64,000 nucleotides of DNA, taken from positions 5,084,001 to 5,148,000 of the forward strand of contig NZ_CP134399.1 of the NCBI RefSeq assembly GCF_002968295.1, written 5' to 3'. The DNA comes from Mycobacterium sp. ITM-2016-00317 (GTDB taxonomy: Bacteria; Actinomycetota; Actinomycetes; Mycobacteriales; Mycobacteriaceae). The notes below the pieces were generated by a model. It saw only the letters and a list, made by a program, of their open reading frames with translations. It searched no databases and was not told the origin of the DNA. Positions 35,540 through 43,821 of the stretch are shown here, in pieces; positions within the stretch are counted from its first letter, which is position 1, and every line of letters starts with the position of its first letter. The position numbers were made by a program, and so were the translations under genes.

Positions 35540-35725
35540 ATGGAATTCGCCATGCAAGACAACGACGCTGTCTGTCAGATGTGCTTCATACGCGGCAAGA
35601 AAGACGTCCCCGCCTACGCCAGCGCCCGCCTCGCCGGGTCGTGGTGGTACGTGTGCCGGCGACACTTCCGCGAGTTCGAAAAGGTCGTCGGCGACGACGA
35701 CAACCGGCTGCTCAACCCCGAGTAG
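35540..35725 (+). CDS. Small Cys/His protein, zinc-finger candidate
   Basis: 61 residues from ATG 35540 (a second ATG is at 35552). Cys12, Cys15, Cys39 and His42 form CxxC-x23-CxxH (CQMC ... CRRH), a treble-clef-like zinc site, with an aromatic stretch SWWYVC before the second pair. Function unknown. It follows the KshA-like gene by 123 bp on the same strand and may be the last gene of the fadE26-led unit. The preceding gap holds no other gene. Confidence 0.6.
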   Translation: MEFAMQDNDAVCQMCFIRGKKDVPAYASARLAGSWWYVCRRHFREFEKVVGDDDNRLLNPE

Positions 35726-35765
35726 CCACCCTCCCCGCCCGGACAAATCCAGGTGTCGTCCCCGA

Positions 35766-36887
35766 TCAGGACTCGCGGATGCCGTCCAACCTCTTGGACG
35801 CTTCCTCGAACCCGCTCACCAGCTCGGCGATGATGTCGGCCACGGGGCGGATCTCGTTCATCCGCCCCACGATCTGTCCCACCGGCATCGCGACGGCGGT
35901 CGGGTCGGTGGACTCGCTCATCCGCTGGTGGGCTTCGCTGACGAGGATGTTCTGCAGCGGCATCGGCAGCGGCTGCGGCGCACCATCGGCGTCCCACGCG
36001 TCGGTCCAGCGGCTCTTGAGCAGCCGGGCAGGTTTGCCGGTGTAGATGCGTCTGCGCACGGTGTCGGCCGACGTCGCGTTGAGCATGGCCTCCTGCACCA
36101 CCGACCGGCCCGACGGCAGACGCACGCCCAGGTCGTACTCGGCCGAGGTCAGGAACGCCGAACCCATCCAAACACCCTGCGCGCCTAGGGCGAGCGCGGC
36201 GGCGACCTGCCTGCCGGTGCCTATCCCGCCTGCGGCCAGCACGGGCGCCTTGCCACCGAGGGCGTCGACGATCTCTGGCCACAGCACCATCGAGCCGATC
36301 TCACCGGTGTGCCCGCCGGCTTCGTGGCCCTGGGCGACAACGATGTCGACGCCGTTCTCCACATGGCGCAGAGCGTGTTTGGCCGAACCGGCCAGCGCCG
36401 CCACCGGCACCCCGGCCTGGTGGGCCTGGTCGATGACGTCCTTGGGCGGCGAGCCGAGCGCGTTGGCGATCAGCTTGATGGGGTGCTTGAGCGCCACCTC
36501 GACATGGCTGCGCGCCACCGAATGCAGCCAGCCCAGCACGCCTTCGGACTTCGCCTCGTCCTCCGGCAAAGGCGGCACGCCGAGATCGGCGAGGGTCTTG
36601 TCGACGAACTCGCGGTGCTCGGCCGGGATGAGCTTGTTGATGTCGACCGAGGTGCCCTCGGTCGGCACCTTGGCGGGCATCACGATGTCGACGCCGTAGG
36701 GCTTGCCGTCGGTATTGGCGTCCATCCACTGCAGGACGTTCTCCAGGTCGTCGGCGTCGTTGAACCGCACGCAGCCCAGCACGCCGAGGCCGCCGGCCTT
36801 GCTGACCGCGGCGGCCACCTTCTCCGACGGGGTGAAGACGAACAGTGGGTACTCGATGCCGAAGCGATCGCAGAGTTCGGTACGCAT
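35766..36887 (-). CDS. Nitronate monooxygenase-family FMN protein
   Basis: 373 residues from ATG 36887, overlapping the fadD19 TGA (ATGA); a longer frame reaches into fadD19. 2-nitropropane dioxygenase-like TIM barrel: AGGLGVLG, AQGHEAGGHTG and PVLAAGGIGTGRQVAAALALGAQGV (split conserved glycine loops for FMN phosphate). In sterol degraders, relatives such as IpdC act as flavin-dependent steroid-CoA enzymes and not on nitroalkanes, so a role in sterol catabolism is plausible. Translationally coupled to fadD19. Confidence 0.84.
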   Translation of the reverse strand: MRTELCDRFGIEYPLFVFTPSEKVAAAVSKAGGLGVLGCVRFNDADDLENVLQWMDANTDGKPYGVDIVMPAKVPTEGTSVDINKLIPAEHREFVDKTLADLGVPPLPEDEAKSEGVLGWLHSVARSHVEVALKHPIKLIANALGSPPKDVIDQAHQAGVPVAALAGSAKHALRHVENGVDIVVAQGHEAGGHTGEIGSMVLWPEIVDALGGKAPVLAAGGIGTGRQVAAALALGAQGVWMGSAFLTSAEYDLGVRLPSGRSVVQEAMLNATSADTVRRRIYTGKPARLLKSRWTDAWDADGAPQPLPMPLQNILVSEAHQRMSESTDPTAVAMPVGQIVGRMNEIRPVADIIAELVSGFEEASKRLDGIRES

Positions 36888-38539
36888 CAGGCTTGTGCTC
36901 CAACGTGTTTGGCGTGAACTTCGTCGGCGGGCCGTTCTTCCGTGGTGTCCTTGGCCCACCGGTAGTCGGGCTTACCCGCAGGCGACCGCTTGACCTCGTC
37001 GACCAGCCAGAGACTGCGCGGCACTTTGTATCCTGCGATCTCGCTGCGCACGAACGCATCCAGATCGGCCAACGTCGGGCGAGTGCCCTCTCGGGGCTGG
37101 ACGACGGCCGCGACATGCTGACCGAAGCGCGGGTCGGGCACGCCGACCACCAGCGCGTCGAACACATCCGGGTGACCCTTCAGCGCGGCCTCCACCTCTT
37201 CGGGGTAGATCTTCTCGCCACCGGAGTTGATCGACACCGAGCCGCGGCCCAGCATCGTCACAGTGCCGTCGGCCTCGACCTCGGCGTAGTCACCCGGAAT
37301 CGCGTACCGCACACCGTTGATCGTCTTGAACGTCTCGGCGGTCTTCTTCTCGTCCTTGTAGTAGCCGAGCGGAATGTGGCCACGCTTGGCTATCACGCCA
37401 CGGACGCCGCTGCCCGGCTTGACCTCGTTGCCGTCGTCGTCGAGCACCACCACGTTCTTGTCGATCGTGACGCGCGGTCCGCCCGTGTGCGACTCGCCCT
37501 TGGCGACCACACTGCTGCCGCCGAAACCGGTCTCCGACGAACCGATCGAGTCCGTGATGATGCGGTTGGGCAGGAGTTCGAGGAACTTCTCCTTGAGGCT
37601 GGTGGAGAACAGGGCCGCGGTGCTGGCCAGCAGAAACAGGCTCGACAGCTCGTAGGTGTTGCCCGCTTCCTGATGCGCCAGCAGCGCGTCGAGCAACGGG
37701 CGGGCCATCGCGTCACCGGTGAAGAACAGCAGGTTCACCTTGTGCTTGTCGATGGTGCGCCACACCTCGTCAGGGTCGAACTCGGGCACCAGCAGTGTGG
37801 TCTGCCCGGCGAACAGGGCCATCCAGGTGGCCGACTGCGTCGCGCCGTGAATCATCGGCGGGATCGGGTAGCGCACCATGGGCGCGTTCTCCACCGCCTG
37901 CTTGGCCAGGCCGTACTCGTCGGCGATCGGCTCGCCGGTCGCGAAGTCGGTGCCGCCGAACAGAACTCGGTAGATGTCCTCGTGGCGCCACATCACGCCC
38001 TTCGGGAAGCCGGTGGTACCGCCGGTGTAGAGCAGGTAGATGTCGTCCTCGCTGCGCGGCCCGAAGTCCCGCTCCGGCGAACTCTGCTCCAGCGCGGCGT
38101 AGAACTCGACGCCCCCGTAGCGCTGGAAATCGTCGTCCGTTCCGTCCTCGACGACCAGGACCGTCTTGACGTTCGGCGTCTCGGGCAGCACGTTGGCCAC
38201 CCGGTCTGCGTAGCGGCGCTCGTGCACGAGCGCGACCATGTCCGAGTTGTCGAACAGGTACTTCAGCTCGCCCTCGACGTAGCGGAAGTTGATGTTCACC
38301 AGGATGGCGCCGGCCTTGATGATGCCGAGCATCGCGATGACGATCTCGATGCGGTTGCGGCAGTAGAGCCCGACCTTGTCGTCCTTCTGCACCCCCTGGT
38401 CGAGCAGGTAGTGCGCGAACCGGTTGGCCTTGTCCTCCAACTCGGCGTACGTCAGCTGGTCGTCACCCGAGATCAGGGCGACGCGGTCAGGCACGGCGTC
38501 GATGGCGTGCTCGGCGAGATCGGCGATATTCAGGGCCAC
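36887..38539 (-). CDS. fadD19: Steroid-acid CoA ligase FadD19
   Basis: 550 residues. AMP-binding motif LLYTGGTTGFPKGVMW near residue 175, SIGSSETGFGG, and the C-terminal catalytic Lys in SPAGKPDYRWAKD. FadD19 activates the C26 carboxylate of cholest-4-en-3-one-26-oate and related C24-branched acids, starting side-chain beta-oxidation. KstR operator 11 bp upstream of the start; divergent from echA19. Confidence 0.92.
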   Translation of the reverse strand: MALNIADLAEHAIDAVPDRVALISGDDQLTYAELEDKANRFAHYLLDQGVQKDDKVGLYCRNRIEIVIAMLGIIKAGAILVNINFRYVEGELKYLFDNSDMVALVHERRYADRVANVLPETPNVKTVLVVEDGTDDDFQRYGGVEFYAALEQSSPERDFGPRSEDDIYLLYTGGTTGFPKGVMWRHEDIYRVLFGGTDFATGEPIADEYGLAKQAVENAPMVRYPIPPMIHGATQSATWMALFAGQTTLLVPEFDPDEVWRTIDKHKVNLLFFTGDAMARPLLDALLAHQEAGNTYELSSLFLLASTAALFSTSLKEKFLELLPNRIITDSIGSSETGFGGSSVVAKGESHTGGPRVTIDKNVVVLDDDGNEVKPGSGVRGVIAKRGHIPLGYYKDEKKTAETFKTINGVRYAIPGDYAEVEADGTVTMLGRGSVSINSGGEKIYPEEVEAALKGHPDVFDALVVGVPDPRFGQHVAAVVQPREGTRPTLADLDAFVRSEIAGYKVPRSLWLVDEVKRSPAGKPDYRWAKDTTEERPADEVHAKHVGAQA

Positions 38540-38549
38540 GGCTCTAAAT

Positions 38550-38563
38550 TAGAACGTGTTACA
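38550..38563. promoter_or_regulatory. KstR operator TAGAACGTGTTACA
   Basis: Fits TnnAACnnGTTnnA exactly and lies in the 68-bp divergent gap between fadD19 and echA19. Only 10 bp separate it from the fadD19 start, so it must overlap the promoters. Confidence 0.85.
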
Positions 38564-38607
38564 TTTTCAGACAAGTCGCTGTCTTCGATGATGAAAGGCG
38601 GACGCCC

Positions 38608-39408
38608 GTGAGCGAGCCCCACAAAGGTCCCGACGCCCTGGTTGAGCAGCGCGGACACACGCTGATCCTGACGCTGAACCGACCGGAGGCGCGCAACGCG
38701 CTGTCCACTGAGATGCTCTCGATCATGGTCGACACCTGGAACCGCGTCGACGAGGATCCGGAGATCCGGACCTGCATCCTGACCGGCGCCGGCGGTTACT
38801 TCTGCGCGGGTATGGACCTGAAGGCGGCGAGCAAGAAACCGCCGGGCGATTCGTTCAAGGACGGCAGCTACGACCCGTCGCGGATCGAGGGCCTGCTGAA
38901 GGGCCGGCGCCTGACGAAGCCGCTGATCGCGGCCGTCGAGGGTCCCGCGATCGCCGGCGGCACCGAGATCCTGCAGGGCACCGACATCCGGGTGGCGGGC
39001 GAGAGCGCGAAGTTCGGCATCTCCGAGGCGAAGTGGAGCCTGTACCCGATGGGCGGGTCGGCGGTCCGACTCCCGCGCCAGATCCCGTACACGATCGCGT
39101 GCGATCTGCTCTTGACCGGACGCCACATCACCGCCGCCGAGGCGCTGCAGTACGGGCTGATCGGTTACGTCGTGCCGGACGGCACCGCGCTGGACAAGGC
39201 GCTGGAGATCGCCGAGGTGATCAACAACAACGGACCGCTGGCGGTGCAGGCGATCCTGAAGACCATCCGCGAGGCCGAAGGGCTGCACGAGAACGACGCG
39301 TTCAAGCCCGACACCGCCAACGGCATCCCGGTGTTCCTGTCCGAGGATGCCAAGGAAGGCCCGCGGGCGTTCAAAGAGAAGCGCGCCCCCAACTTCCAGA
39401 TGAAGTAA
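38608..39408 (+). CDS. echA19: Enoyl-CoA hydratase EchA19
   Basis: 266 residues from GTG 38608. Crotonase with both catalytic glutamates present (AGGTEIL and GISEAKW) and oxyanion segment FCAGMDL. EchA19 hydrates the side-chain enoyl-CoA formed by the FadE26/27-type dehydrogenase. Divergent from fadD19, sharing a KstR operator. Confidence 0.92.
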   Translation: MSEPHKGPDALVEQRGHTLILTLNRPEARNALSTEMLSIMVDTWNRVDEDPEIRTCILTGAGGYFCAGMDLKAASKKPPGDSFKDGSYDPSRIEGLLKGRRLTKPLIAAVEGPAIAGGTEILQGTDIRVAGESAKFGISEAKWSLYPMGGSAVRLPRQIPYTIACDLLLTGRHITAAEALQYGLIGYVVPDGTALDKALEIAEVINNNGPLAVQAILKTIREAEGLHENDAFKPDTANGIPVFLSEDAKEGPRAFKEKRAPNFQMK

Positions 39409-39413
39409 CCCGC

Positions 39414-39468
39414 GAAATTGCATTCCACGCGGTCAAGTCGAGGAAAACAGCGCATGGAATGCAATTTC
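39414..39468. terminator. Hairpin between convergent genes (family member 2)
   Basis: GAAATTGCATTCCA at 39414-39427 pairs perfectly with TGGAATGCAATTTC at 39455-39468, and GCG/CGC extend it with one mismatch. It lies between echA19 and the convergent azoreductase gene. Core and flanking bases (CACGCGG left, GGCGCC right) are the same as in the hairpin at 9697-9757. Confidence 0.65.
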
Positions 39469-39488
39469 GGCGCCGGTTGCCAGGCGGC

Positions 39489-40085
39489 CTACGCGGCGTT
39501 CTCTCCGACCCGCCACAGCCGGTCGATCGCGGCCTCGCCGTCGGCCAGGCTCTGCGCCGCCTGCGGCTTCAGCTGGGCCATGGCCGGATTGGTGTCGGCC
39601 ATCGTGAGCTCCACGACGATGAAACGCGGGCTCAGGCCCGTGAGCGACACCCCGTGGGTCAGCCAAGTCTGGGCGTGATCCCAGCCCTCCCGGGGCGTGC
39701 CGGGACCATAGCCGCCCCCACGCGTCTCGATCGCGACGAGTTCGGTGCCGCCGAGAAGGCCCGCACCGGTCTCCGCGTCGATCGACAGGCCCGGCGCGAC
39801 GATGTGGTCCACCCAGGCCTTGACGGTGCTGGGCGGCCCGAAGTTGTAGAGCGGCAGGCCGAGCAGGACGGTGTCGGCGGCTTTGATCTCCTCGACCAGG
39901 ACCGCGCTGAGCGCTGCCGACGACCGTGGGTCCAGATGGGGTAGCGGATCGGCGGCCAGGTCGCGGTAGGTGACCGCGCCGCCGGGGTGAGCGGCCTGCC
40001 ACCGGGCGGCCGCCCGCGCGGTGAGACGACGACTGACGGACTGCTCGCCCTGCACCGACGAGTCGATGTGGAGAAGATGCGACAT
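39489..40085 (-). CDS. FMN-dependent NADH:quinone/azo reductase
   Basis: 198 residues. AzoR/AcpD-type flavodoxin fold: HIDSSVQGEQSVSRRLT at the N-terminus, PLYNFGPPSTVKAWVDH and TRGGGYGPGTPREGWD. Two-electron reductase of quinones or azo compounds, usually for detoxification. Divergently paired with a MarR regulator, a common redox-sensing arrangement. This pair occupies the place of Rv3517 and has no clear KstR site. Confidence 0.88.
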   Translation of the reverse strand: MSHLLHIDSSVQGEQSVSRRLTARAAARWQAAHPGGAVTYRDLAADPLPHLDPRSSAALSAVLVEEIKAADTVLLGLPLYNFGPPSTVKAWVDHIVAPGLSIDAETGAGLLGGTELVAIETRGGGYGPGTPREGWDHAQTWLTHGVSLTGLSPRFIVVELTMADTNPAMAQLKPQAAQSLADGEAAIDRLWRVGENAA

Positions 40086-40098
40086 ACCTGACCTCCTA

Positions 40099-40129
40099 TA
40101 GATAGTTAGTGGAACACAAACTATATCTA
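40099..40129. promoter_or_regulatory. Imperfect inverted repeat, probable MarR operator
   Basis: TAGATA at 40099-40104 mirrors TATCTA at 40124-40129, with inner GTT/AAC pairs (shifted by 2 bp). The site is AT-rich against a GC-rich background and lies in the 83-bp divergent gap between the azoreductase and MarR genes. Confidence 0.5.
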
Positions 40130-40168
40130 CACTAGGAAGCCTTAGTCCATTCCCGTAGCCTTGCGCAG

Positions 40169-40645
40169 GTGAGTGCGGGCGCGCGGTCGGAGTTGCTACT
40201 CGGCCCTTTGCTGGACCTGGTGCTGCGGCGGCTTCGGGGCGCCGCCGAGATCGAGGTCGGCAAGGTCGGGTTGCGGACCCGGCACGTCATCGCGCTGACC
40301 GTGCTGCGCGATTTCGGCGAGCAGAGTCAGGCGGGTCTCGCCGAATCGCTCGGCATCGATCCGACGAACGTCGTCGCGCTGCTCAACGACCTGGAGTCCG
40401 CAGGCCTGGTGGAACGTCGGCGTTCGCCGCAGGACCGGCGCAGGCACACCGTGATCCTGACCCCGTCCGGCGCCGATCGGCTGGCGCAGGCCGAGACCGC
40501 GCTCGCCGCCGTCGAGCACCGGATGTTCGCCGCGCTGGAACACGACGAGCTGGCTGCGCTGCATGCACTGCTGCAGCGGGCCGCCATGGTGACCGCCGGT
40601 GGACCGGAGTTCCCGGCGGGATGCGTCGAGGACCGCAGCTGTTAG
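40169..40645 (+). CDS. MarR-family transcriptional regulator
   Basis: 158 residues from GTG 40169. Winged helix with LAESLGIDPTNVVALLNDLE as recognition helix and LVERRRSPQDRRRHTVILT as wing. Predicted repressor of the divergent azoreductase gene and of itself through the inverted repeat between them. Ligand unknown, probably a quinone or electrophile. Confidence 0.88.
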   Translation: MSAGARSELLLGPLLDLVLRRLRGAAEIEVGKVGLRTRHVIALTVLRDFGEQSQAGLAESLGIDPTNVVALLNDLESAGLVERRRSPQDRRRHTVILTPSGADRLAQAETALAAVEHRMFAALEHDELAALHALLQRAAMVTAGGPEFPAGCVEDRSC

Positions 40646-40662
40646 CGGCCGAGTCGCTCAAA

Positions 40663-40712
40663 TGTGGGCCCTGTGCACGCAAATCGACCGAAATCCGTGC
40701 ACGAGGCCCACA
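40663..40712. terminator. 17-bp-stem hairpin between convergent genes
   Basis: Arm 40663-40679 (TGTGGGCCCTGTGCACG) pairs with 40696-40712 with two central mismatches; loop 16 nt. It sits between marR and convergent cyp142 and most likely terminates both. Its sequence differs from the ATTGCATTCCA family. Confidence 0.6.
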
Positions 40713-40727
40713 GTCCTCGCTGAGGTG

Positions 40728-41936
40728 TTACCCCAGGACCGGCTTGGACGGGGTGAACACCACGGGCATCGACTCCAGGCCACTGACGAAGTTCGCCGGC
40801 CGCAGCGGCAGCATGCCTTCGTCGGCCAACCGGAGATCGGGCATGCGCTCCAGCACCTTGGTCAGCATCAGCCGCAGTTCCAGCCGGGCCAGCTGATTGC
40901 CCAGACAGAAATGCGTGCCGAATCCGAACGCCATGTGGCCGTTCGGGTTCCGGTGGATGTCGAACTCGTCGGGGTTGCCGAAGACCGTCTCGTCGAAGTT
41001 CGCGGACTCGAACATCAGCATGATCTTCTCGCCCGACTTCAGCGATGTGCCGTGGAATTCGGTGTCGGCGGTCAGCGTCCGGCACATGTTCTTCACCGGG
41101 GAGGTCCAGCGCAGCATCTCCTCGATCGCCCCCGGCAGCAGCTCCGGATCCGCGACGGCCTGGCGCCACTGATCCTGGTGTCGCAGAAGCTGTTCGGTGC
41201 CGCCCGAGAGTGTGTGCCGGGTCGTCTCGTCCCCGCCGATCAGGATCAACAGTGTCTCGAAGACGATCTCGTCGTCCGACATCCGCGAACCCTCGACCTC
41301 GGCGTTGACCAGCACCGAGAACAGGTCGTCGCGTGGGTGGGCCCTGCGGTCGGCGATCACCCCCATGGTGAACCCGGTGTACGCGGCGAACGTGTCCATC
41401 AGCTTCTGGATGGCCTGCTCGTCGACCGTCGAGGACAGGCCGCTGACCAGGTCGTCGGACCACGTGAGCAACATGTCGCGCTCGTCGGGCAGCACGCCGA
41501 GCATGTCCCCGATGACGGCCATCGGCAACGGCGCGGCGATGTCGCGGACGAAGTCGCACTCGCCGCGTTCGCAGACCGCGTCGATGAGCGTGTCGCACAG
41601 CCGCTCGATCGAGGGCACCTTGTCCATCACCCGCTTACGGGTGAAGCCGGAGTTGACCAGCTTGCGCCGCAGCAGATGCGACGGATCGTCCATGTCGATC
41701 ATGTACGGCATGCCGGGTTGGTCCGGCCGGATACCGCCGGTGCTGGAGAACAGCTCCGGGCTGCGCTCGGCGTCGAGCACCGCCTGGTAGGTGGTGGCCG
41801 CGGCCAGCCCGTTGCGGTCGCGGAACACCGGCTGGTTGGCGCGCATCCACTTGTAGGCCGCGCGCGCAGCGGTGCCGTCGGCGTAGAAGTTGCCGTCGGC
41901 GAGGTCGACGTCGAGGGCCGGAAGGGTGGAAGTCAT
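40728..41936 (-). CDS. cyp142: Cytochrome P450 CYP142, steroid C26/27-hydroxylase
   Basis: 402 residues. Haem-binding FGFGTHFCLGNQLA with Cys at about 344, I-helix GGDETTRHT, and ExxR in EEMLRW. Position between echA19 and the Rv3519-type gene matches CYP142A1 of mycobacteria, which oxidises the cholesterol side chain terminus in parallel with CYP125. Electron supply could come from FdxD. Its start overlaps the upstream gene's stop (ATGA). Confidence 0.9.
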   Translation of the reverse strand: MTSTLPALDVDLADGNFYADGTAARAAYKWMRANQPVFRDRNGLAAATTYQAVLDAERSPELFSSTGGIRPDQPGMPYMIDMDDPSHLLRRKLVNSGFTRKRVMDKVPSIERLCDTLIDAVCERGECDFVRDIAAPLPMAVIGDMLGVLPDERDMLLTWSDDLVSGLSSTVDEQAIQKLMDTFAAYTGFTMGVIADRRAHPRDDLFSVLVNAEVEGSRMSDDEIVFETLLILIGGDETTRHTLSGGTEQLLRHQDQWRQAVADPELLPGAIEEMLRWTSPVKNMCRTLTADTEFHGTSLKSGEKIMLMFESANFDETVFGNPDEFDIHRNPNGHMAFGFGTHFCLGNQLARLELRLMLTKVLERMPDLRLADEGMLPLRPANFVSGLESMPVVFTPSKPVLG

Positions 41937-42661
41937 GCCTCTCCTACGATTCGGGAGTCGGCGAACGTCATGTCGACGTTGGCAGCCGAACTCGACACCA
42001 ATGCACGTTTGGGCAACCCCAGCGCGGAAAGCTCTGCGGCGTAGGAGTGTTCCCCGAGCCGCAGCGTGACACCGCCGGGCCGGTAACGCACACCCGACAG
42101 CACCATCTGCCCCTCGGTCTCACGGGTCACGCCGTCGAGGTGGGAGTAGGTCGAGTGCACCTGCGGTTTGCCGGCCAGCGCCGCCGGTACCGGGAGGCCC
42201 GGCGCGAACTCCATGCTCACCGCGTGCTGCCCGTCGATGGTGACGTCGAAACCGAAGTGGCGTCCGTTTCGAATGGTGAAGTCGGCCATCACCTTCGGGT
42301 AACCCCAGATGGTCCGGCCTGCTTCGAGCGTGAACGCCTGGTCCACCGGCAGATGGTGCACGAATGCGCCCGCCGACTGCAGTGCCTGCATCCCCGTGGC
42401 GTCCGATCCGGGCGGGTTCACCATCACGTTGGTGCCGTACTCGTAGTACTGACCCAGGTCGGTGTCCTCGTAGCGCATCAGCATCAGCACCACCATCGCC
42501 CGGCGGTCACCTCTGCCGAAGCGGCACACCCGGAGGCCGCTGTAGTCGATCATGCGCTGGGCGGCGTCGGCGTCGACGACGAACATCGCAGTGTGCTGGT
42601 GCGCCGTGCGCACCCGCACCGGCATCGTCAGGACGGTTCCGGCGATGGTGTGTTGTGTCAC
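41933..42661 (-). CDS. Acetoacetate decarboxylase-family protein (Rv3519-like)
   Basis: 242 residues from GTG 42661; a longer start at 42691 would overlap a palindromic site. ADC-fold beta-barrel protein with TIWGYPKVMADF, which keeps one Lys of the ADC active-site motif GFPKK. Whether it decarboxylates or performs aldol-like or hydratase chemistry, as other ADC-fold proteins do, is unknown. Translationally coupled to cyp142, so a role on a sterol side-chain intermediate is inferred. Confidence 0.78.
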   Translation of the reverse strand: MTQHTIAGTVLTMPVRVRTAHQHTAMFVVDADAAQRMIDYSGLRVCRFGRGDRRAMVVLMLMRYEDTDLGQYYEYGTNVMVNPPGSDATGMQALQSAGAFVHHLPVDQAFTLEAGRTIWGYPKVMADFTIRNGRHFGFDVTIDGQHAVSMEFAPGLPVPAALAGKPQVHSTYSHLDGVTRETEGQMVLSGVRYRPGGVTLRLGEHSYAAELSALGLPKRALVSSSAANVDMTFADSRIVGEA

Positions 42662-42672
42662 ACCGCACAATC

Positions 42673-42686
42673 TAGAGCGTGCGCTA
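42673..42686. promoter_or_regulatory. Degenerate KstR-like palindrome TAGAGCGTGCGCTA
   Basis: Keeps the TAG....CTA outer arms of the KstR operator but has AGC/GCG instead of AAC/GTT in the core. It lies 11 bp upstream of the ADC-family start, at the head of the cyp142 operon. Could be a weakened KstR site or the site of another TetR regulator. Confidence 0.4.
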
Positions 42687-42719
42687 GACACTCGGCAAGG
42701 AAGTGTCTAGTCGGGGTGG

Positions 42720-43751
42720 TCAGACGAGCGCAGCCAGGTCGCGGATCTGTTCCGGTGAGCGGGCGCCGACGACCATCATGGTGACGCCGGCGGCTTCCCA
42801 GGCCTTGATCTGTTCCTGCACGTAGCCGAGGTCGCCGACGATCGCCGAGTCGTCCACCAGCTCGTCGGGGATGATCTTGGCCGCCTCGTCTTTGCGGTCA
42901 CTACGGAAGAGCCGGGTCACGTCGTCGACCACCTCGGCGTACCCCATCCGGCGGTAGACGTCGGCGTGGAAATTGGTGTCCTCGGCACCCATTCCGCCCA
43001 TGTAGAGCGCCAGGTGCGGCTTCATCAACTCCATGATCTCGGCGCGGTCGTCGGTGACGACCACCTGCGCGGTCGCGCAGATCTCGAACGTCTCCCGGGT
43101 CCGGCGGGCACCCGGACGGGCGAACCCTTCGTCGAGCCACTCGTTGTACATGCCGGCGATGCGTGGCGAGTAGAAGATCGGCAGCCAGCCGTCGCAGATC
43201 TCGGCGGCCAGTGCGACGTTCTTGGGGCCCTCGGCGCCGAGCATCACCGGGATGTCGGCACGGAGCGGGTGGGTGATCGGCTTGAGGCTCTTGCCGAGGC
43301 CGGTGGTGCCCTCGCCGGTCAGCGGCAGCGGGTAATGCGGGCCGTCGCTGCGCACCGGGGCCTCGCGGGCCCACACCTGGCGCAGGATGTCGACGTATTC
43401 GCGGGTGCGCGCCAGCGGCTTGGGGAACTTCTGGCCGTACCAGCCCTCGACGACCTGCGGGCCGGAGACACCGAGGCCGAGGATGTGCCGGCCGCCGGAC
43501 AGATGGTCCAGCGTCAGCGCCGCCATCGCGCAGGCGGTCGGAGTGCGCGCGGACAGCTGGATCACCGACGTGCCCAATCGCATCCGGGTGGTCTCACGAC
43601 CCCACCAGGCCAGCGGCGTGTAGGCGTCCGAGCCCCACGCCTCGGCGGTGAAGACCGTGTCGAAGCCGGCCTCCTCGGCGGTGGCGACGAGCTCCGCGTG
43701 GTTGGTCGGAGGCTGCGCGCCCCAGTAACCCAACTGAAGTCCCAGCTTCAC
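42720..43751 (-). CDS. LLM-class F420-dependent oxidoreductase (Rv3520c-like)
   Basis: 343 residues from GTG 43751; a longer frame would cross the KstR operator. Luciferase-like TIM barrel: KLGLQLGYWGAQPP at the N-terminus, IQLSARTPTACAM and HILGLGVSGPQV. F420 is the likely cofactor in mycobacteria. Role in sterol degradation is suggested by the KstR operator 47 bp upstream; reaction unknown. Confidence 0.84.
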   Translation of the reverse strand: MKLGLQLGYWGAQPPTNHAELVATAEEAGFDTVFTAEAWGSDAYTPLAWWGRETTRMRLGTSVIQLSARTPTACAMAALTLDHLSGGRHILGLGVSGPQVVEGWYGQKFPKPLARTREYVDILRQVWAREAPVRSDGPHYPLPLTGEGTTGLGKSLKPITHPLRADIPVMLGAEGPKNVALAAEICDGWLPIFYSPRIAGMYNEWLDEGFARPGARRTRETFEICATAQVVVTDDRAEIMELMKPHLALYMGGMGAEDTNFHADVYRRMGYAEVVDDVTRLFRSDRKDEAAKIIPDELVDDSAIVGDLGYVQEQIKAWEAAGVTMMVVGARSPEQIRDLAALV

Positions 43752-43798
43752 GGCACCCGTCCTTCCGGGCCGCCAGGCCCGCTCCTTGAAACCATTCT

Positions 43799-43812
43799 TA
43801 GAACCTGTTCTA
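43799..43812. promoter_or_regulatory. KstR operator TAGAACCTGTTCTA
   Basis: Perfect palindrome in the 70-bp divergent gap between the LLM gene and the DUF35 gene. It ends 9 bp before the GTG at 43822, so it covers that gene's promoter. Confidence 0.87.
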
Positions 43813-43821
43813 CTCGATGCC

